The notes beneath the pieces are model-generated. The model did not search any database and was not told where the DNA came from. It was given only the letters and a program-made list of their open reading frames with translations. 64,000 bases of DNA from Sialis fuliginosa (Eukaryota; Arthropoda; Insecta; Megaloptera; Sialidae), in contig OY540814.1 of assembly GCA_961205875.1 (NCBI GenBank), forward strand, positions 12,134,993 to 12,198,992, written 5' to 3'. Positions 59,151 to 64,000 of this stretch are shown one piece after another (position 1 is the first letter of the stretch; every line of letters starts with the position of its first letter). The position numbers were made by a program, and so were the translations under genes.

Positions 59151-61535
59151 ATTATTTCTCGATATATTTTTATGCTCGAAATTTTTATTAAGACTAATTT
59201 AAATTGCATAATTGTTTTACATGATATACGAGATAACAAAACGATACTTTTTGTTTTTTGTTAAAGAATGGGTTGCTAAAATAACGCCAATAACGGTACA
59301 TCGTCGATAAAGAGTTGTATTTATATAACTATATATATAATTTATATATTTGTCACGGTGTATATTGTAAGCAATAGTTTTTTTATATATAATCAGAAGT
59401 TAAAACGACTAACTTTACATTACAAGCTGAAGCTATCGAAAAAAGTTATGTTTTATTAAAATATAGGGTGTAGAACAGCGATTCTCAACCTGTGGGGTGC
59501 GAGCATATCGAAAAAAAATATTATTAAAAATTTATTTAATTTACTGAAAGAAAAACAAAAAAATACATTTTAGAAAATATAAAATAAAATAGACGTTCAC
59601 ATTTACACTGATATAATACACTTATAAATAGGATTGTATTAGTTCTGCACAATGTATTTAATAATTAACTTATCAATATTAAATTCAAAACAAGATTAAT
59701 AATTATTAGTGACGCCCTTGGGCCTGTCTTGCAGAGCAAAGTTTTTCGAAAGAAGGTTTATTAAAATTATTGTATGAGGAGGGAGGGGGTGTAGAATATT
59801 ACGGTTCATACAGAGCCGTATTTATGCGCAGATTATCGTACAATAAAAGTAAAAATTCATTTTAAAAAGGAAAGATAGTATTATTTGTTGGCATGAACGA
59901 AAACTTTAGAAAAAAAATGTCTGGTTAGTTATATATTCATAATATGTAAAAAATCGTTATTTTTGACACTATAAGATATCTCAATAACCTAAGCCAATTG
60001 AGAATCGGATTCGGTTTCAGTATGCCAAAAACCTCCGAAATTACATATTCAGGAGACGTCGACGCAGTTATTTTACGCTTACTAAAGTTCGTGGAAATTA
60101 TTAATTAATATTTTCGTGGAAGTTCACTAAATATGGCCCTGAGTTCATACAAAAACTAGCTCCCCGCTAAATTCCAATGCTTTATCGCTCGCATTACATT
60201 CGTTTTTTTTGGGATTGAATTTCGGAAAATTCCTTTTTAGTGGGTACTTAGATATATCAAAAAAGAAAGACACTACTAAAATTTCACATTTCTAGGTTAG
60301 GCGTTGATTTAAAAACTTTTGAATTATGATCCAAATTTGACATTTAATCTTTTTTGGTCATAAACACCAAAATAAGTTCCTACAAATAATTAACAGTTTA
60401 CAAAAAATAGCATTGCCTAAGATTGTGTATCCTCAAGTGTGTTAAATTTATTCTTTTCTTCATTTTCTTGACGTTTAATTTTATCAAAATAATTAAGAAA
60501 ATGTAGTTTTAATCAATAATATAAACCACAAGTGTTCAATTATCCATTTATATGCAAATTAAAAAAATCTCTACGTGTCTAGTTTAATTTCCCTGACCAT
60601 ATTTAAAAGTCTGATCGCATCTCTGCTAATAGACTATTCAAAATGCGTATAGATGTTATTTTTAAACAATATGAAATAGAAATTGATGTGTTTGTTTCGA
60701 TTAAGAAAAGAAAAAGAATTAAATGTGGGTTATAATTAAACCATGCTTTACATATTTATTAAATGGAAGTACTTGTGAAAATAGTTTGGTAAATACACTT
60801 TCTTGATTCTAATTGTGCTAAAATCGATGATATATATATATTAAACATTTAGCGCCCTACATTTTATACATGGCATTTTTTGGCAAGTACAAAACCAAAT
60901 AATGCGGCCATGGATTGTTTAACTGAGCAGCCAAAATACTATTAATACAAAATCGATTGTATTTTAATCAATAAATTTATAGAAATTATCGTTTTTAGTT
61001 TCTTATACGACGATATGTATAAAATAGCTATTGTAAAACCGATTTCAGTGAAAATATGTATTTTAACCTTCTTTAAATCCATTCCATTTTCGCTATGATA
61101 TTTGTATATCGGTCTGTCTGTCTGCAGACACTGTAACTCATAAACCACAAAACACATAAGAGTGAAATTTTATATTTAAGATTAATTTTCGTCCCATGAT
61201 ACCCATGGCAGCTTTTTTAATATTATACAATCGTTAAAAATTGAATCACGAAAATTAAAATTACGTGTTTTAAATTTTAATACATTTAACATACTGCTCA
61301 CTGCGAGATTTGAGTTAGTTCTTATCATGAATTTTCTATAGGTATTTGTTGCATTTTTGAACCAAAAATGAGAAAAACCGTAATTATGAAAGTACGGTTA
61401 TTAATTATTTTCTCCAGTCTTATGATCTAAATGTATATAGGCAACTATCTTCTCATGTACGTGACATGATAAATCTATAACACAGAAAAATTTATGAATT
61501 TAAAAAATACATAATACTGCACCAAAGTTTTATGT
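59151..61535. other. A+T-rich intergenic DNA
   Basis: Between the dead transposase and the secreted-protein gene. Contains the arm copy at 59838-60045 and the dispersed block at 61110-61180 (GACACTGTAACTCATAAACC). No exon seen. Confidence 0.6.
59838..60045. repeat. Partial copy of the 10184-10945 foldback arm
   Basis: It shares AAGATAGTATTATTTGTTGG, CATGAACGAAAACTTTAGAA and AGTATGCCAAAAACCTCCGA with the right arm of the 10 kb element, in the same orientation. The second arm is missing. Confidence 0.75.
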
Positions 61536-61862
61536 CCGGTATTATAAACAAACTAGCAAAATTTACTAGCTAGCAAGCACTTCCAAATAATGTTTCTAGT
61601 CTATCTGACAGTTTTCTTAAGTTTTATGAAATGTTGGGTAGTTTTCGCACACGAATGGTATGAAAACACTAATGGTATTAAAACAGTGGTGATATTATGA
61701 AAATTATTTTGTACGATCAGAGTCGCCAACTGCGTTGCAATAAGTTGAAGTATCACTGCTCTAAATTCCATAGCTTATCCATAGATACTATCACAGCATT
61801 AATACTCCATTTGAAAGTACTTGCTAGCTAGCAAATTTGCTAGCTTCTTTTATAATACCGGT
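61536..61862. mobile_element. 327-bp TIR element with CTAGCTAGCAAG ends
   Basis: CCGGTATTATAAACAAACTA and ACTAGCTAGCAAGCACTTCC at the left are mirrored by TACTTGCTAGCTAGCAAA and TTATAATACCGG at the right. Lies between the dead transposase and the 3' end of the secreted-protein gene. Confidence 0.8.
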
Positions 61863-62186
61863 AATAAACCAGTTATTTATATTCAAAGATTATTTGTGCA
61901 ATTTAAAATTGCTATGATATAAGATACTCAATACTTAACGTCTAGATGGCGCTTGGTTTGTTGTCTCCCGTTTGTTTTGAGCCGGTTTTAATTCAGGTCA
62001 GAATGATAATTTGATATTCAAGCAAGTTTAATGGATATAAATAACAGTAAACCAACAATAATCATAAATAGATCTATAAAAAACATTACGGTTCTTTTAT
62101 TATTCAAAATATAACTGAAAAATAAAATAGAAATCTGTGATTATAGGACACAATGACATGTATACAAGTGTTTATAAATTTTATGT

Positions 62187-62192
62187 TTTATT
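62187..62192 (-). terminator. Poly(A) signal of the secreted-protein gene
   Basis: AATAAA on the minus strand about 115 bases after the stop codon, within an A+T-rich 3' region. Other near matches lie nearby, so the exact site used is not certain. Confidence 0.55.
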
Positions 62193-62306
62193 TAAAAATA
62201 AATTAAAATATAAATACAAAATAAATAATAATAAATACAGTACAATTAATCATACGTAATTAATAATTACTTTAATTAAATCGATATGGCATTAATCGTC
62301 TTCGAA

Positions 62307-63881
62307 TTATTCTACTTTTTCATCTGTTGGTTTGATTTCATTGTTTTCATTTTTCACAGGAACATCTTCAGAGGGCGTGCTTGGGGTACTCGTTAGTTTA
62401 AATGGAATAATATCTGCTGGTTTGTCTTCAGGTTGTTCTACATCACCGGAGGGTTCTGGGTCAGTTGGAGCTGCTGGAGCGGCAGGAGCTGCAGGAGCGG
62501 CTGGTGCATTATTAGTTGGTCTTTGGAATAAATTAGAAAAAAAATTACTGATCAACTGTCCAGGTGCTGGAGCGGAAGCATTGCTGTTTGGTTGAAATAA
62601 TCCCTGGAAAAATCCACCGACTCCTCCGCCTTGATTCAACTGCGGTGCATTTAAACTTGATTGGTTGAAAATGTTGTTCACATTTGAAATTAAGGTATTC
62701 CACCCACTGGAAATGGCTTGTAATGGATTTAGAGATTGCGCAGGCTGTTCGTCACTTTGTGCCGAAGCTGGTTGTTGTGAAAAAGCGTTGGTTATACTTT
62801 GTCCTAATTGATTTATTTGGCTTTGAACCGTAGATTGAAGCGTTTGTAAGAAATTAGAGTTTGTTTGGTCGTTTGTTGTCTGTGGTTGAGTGAACGCGTT
62901 GAACGCATTGTTGATGTTTGTCGAGAAACTGGTCAATCTATCGTTAAGTGTATTCTGTATAGCGTCTAGAATAGGGCGTGCAGGGGGAGCATCGTTGCTA
63001 GAAGAAGAACTATTCTGGCGCAAACTATCGATAGCCGAGTTCAATGTTTGTGTGAAAGTCTGTATTTGGGCATTGATCCCGGTCTGCATAGCGGCTAAAG
63101 GACTAGGATTAGGTTGAACTGCATCGTTTTCAGCTTTTGTTCCATTAGGCGCATTAGTCGTTGGCGTCAATCGATTCGCAAGATTTTGAACAATGTTTGA
63201 AGGACGTATAGTGTTTAAAGCGTTAACTACTGACTGTTGGATTGAAGCCAATGGACCTGGTCGTACTGTAGTTGTTGTCACTTCATCATTTGGTTTGCCA
63301 GTCGGCGAATCATCTGCAACATCTGATTGTGGTTCTTCATTTGTTTCGGGATTCGCTTGTTTCAAGTAAGGTACTTGTGCTGGGTGACTTTCTGATAACC
63401 GTAAAGTTTGCGCAATTTCTTCTTCACTTGGTGTGATTTTTACTACTTCTTTTTCCGGTTCTTCAACTTTTTCTGCTTCAACAGATTGTAGTTCTTCTTT
63501 CTTCGGTTCTTCAACTAATTCTTCTTTTACCTTCGTTTCATTTTCTATTTCATTAGCTTCATTTATTTCAGATGCTTCCGGTGGCAACAAATCGACAGCG
63601 ACAGCTGGAATCTGTTCCTTTGTATCTTCGATGACTTCTACGACAGTTTCCGCAGGAACTACAACCTCCGCTTGATAAACAGCTTCGGGAGCATCTCCAG
63701 GTTTTTTCACTTCCTCCAAACTTTTGAGATAAACATTCGGGTAGACCGTTTCAATCGGTATCGTCTCGTACACAATTCTAACGGGTATCTCTTGCGGCCA
63801 GGGCCTCGCGCTGCGCAAAGAGCGTGCATCGACGGCGGTGAGCGCGAGTATTGAGAGCACAAACAGCACCGTACCCCTCAT
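62307..63881 (-). CDS. Secreted acidic, repeat-containing protein of unknown function (524 aa)
   Basis: An intact single-exon gene. ATG at 63881 follows a TATA/initiator promoter by 19 bases. Residues 1-19 are a signal peptide (MRGTVLFVLSILALTAVDA). Residues 20-60 hold RPWPQEIPVRIVYETIPIE; 100-165 are strongly acidic, Glu/Lys-rich. Residues 209-455 carry about six imperfect units of roughly 35-45 residues, each starting like PLxxIQ and ending like NAFN or FNQ, with amphipathic spacing (starts near 209, 260, 303, 344, 386 and 421). Residues 458-472 are an (APA)n run, followed by an acidic tail ending DEKVE. There is no cysteine and no transmembrane segment after the signal peptide; several N-x-S/T sites exist (for example 114, 246, 290). 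I do not recognise the family. Composition is compatible with an extracellular structural, salivary or cuticle-associated protein, but nothing visible decides this. A poly(A) signal follows at 62192. Confidence 0.9.
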   Translation of the reverse strand: MRGTVLFVLSILALTAVDARSLRSARPWPQEIPVRIVYETIPIETVYPNVYLKSLEEVKKPGDAPEAVYQAEVVVPAETVVEVIEDTKEQIPAVAVDLLPPEASEINEANEIENETKVKEELVEEPKKEELQSVEAEKVEEPEKEVVKITPSEEEIAQTLRLSESHPAQVPYLKQANPETNEEPQSDVADDSPTGKPNDEVTTTTVRPGPLASIQQSVVNALNTIRPSNIVQNLANRLTPTTNAPNGTKAENDAVQPNPSPLAAMQTGINAQIQTFTQTLNSAIDSLRQNSSSSSNDAPPARPILDAIQNTLNDRLTSFSTNINNAFNAFTQPQTTNDQTNSNFLQTLQSTVQSQINQLGQSITNAFSQQPASAQSDEQPAQSLNPLQAISSGWNTLISNVNNIFNQSSLNAPQLNQGGGVGGFFQGLFQPNSNASAPAPGQLISNFFSNLFQRPTNNAPAAPAAPAAPAAPTDPEPSGDVEQPEDKPADIIPFKLTSTPSTPSEDVPVKNENNEIKPTDEKVE

Positions 63882-63897
63882 GATTGTGACTGCGGTT

Positions 63898-63925
63898 ACT
63901 GAACTGCCAAATCGGGTCTTTTATA
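63898..63925 (-). promoter_or_regulatory. TATA box and initiator of the secreted-protein gene
   Basis: On the minus strand TATAAAAG occupies 63925-63918 and an arthropod initiator TCAGT lies at 63902-63898. The predicted start (A at 63900) is 25 bases from the first T of the TATA box and 19 bases before the ATG. This is a textbook insect core promoter, typical of strongly expressed secreted products. Confidence 0.8.
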
Positions 63926-64000
63926 AGCCCGACGCCACCACACACGGTCAAGGCACGGAGATGCGCGAACACGCCAATCCGGTTTCATGTCCGATCAAGC

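Noticed and set aside
62332-63854. Several plus-strand open stretches opposite the secreted-protein gene
   Set aside because: They are antisense shadows of its biased codons, for example Ala/Gly runs opposite the APA repeat.
1-64000. tRNA, rRNA and CRISPR arrays
   Set aside because: Looked for B-box-like GGTTCGAATCC words, rRNA-like blocks and regularly spaced repeats; none found. The only regular tandem array is the three-unit one at 5028-5158.

Overview
The window is A+T-rich (roughly 70-75% by eye), intron-rich animal DNA, almost certainly from an insect. The evidence is two muscle Z-disc PDZ genes of the insect ZASP type, short GT-AG exons separated by long A+T-rich introns, a short run of the insect telomere-type unit CCTAA, and many insect-style terminal-inverted-repeat and foldback elements. 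A dispersed repeat beginning TACTAATATTATAAATGCGA is the kind I associate with Lepidoptera, but it also occurs elsewhere, so I do not assign the order.

Layout. (1) Positions 1-31868 hold no recognised coding exon and are packed with decayed repeats. This is probably the very long first intron of the Zasp52-like gene on the minus strand, whose next exons lie off the left end; several G+C-richer islands look like promoters or untranslated first exons. (2) 31869-31973 is the first coding exon of that Zasp52-like gene, with its leader and a TATA-like site up to about 32300. (3) 32300-39100 is repeats, including a 1.2 kb TIR element with TA target duplication. (4) 39100-55099 is a nearly complete second ZASP gene, also on the minus strand, resembling Zasp66. 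I could place 14 coding exons that join in frame without a stop into 629 codons, with a probable untranslated first exon ending at 58104. (5) 58605-59150 is a dead Tc1/mariner-superfamily transposase. (6) 62307-63881 is an intact single-exon minus-strand gene for a 524-residue secreted, cysteine-free, repeat-containing protein that I do not recognise, with a clear TATA/initiator promoter and a poly(A) signal.

The two ZASP genes lie head to tail. Their first coding exons both encode the start of a PDZ domain and end at the same codon in phase 0, which suggests an old tandem duplication. ZASP proteins bind alpha-actinin at muscle Z-discs and integrin attachment sites, so the neighbours probably work in the same structure. 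I see no prokaryotic-type system, CRISPR array, tRNA or rRNA. The least ordinary things are the intragenic duplication of ZM-motif exons with a relic or alternative exon, the unrecognised secreted repeat protein, and a set of large palindromic elements.
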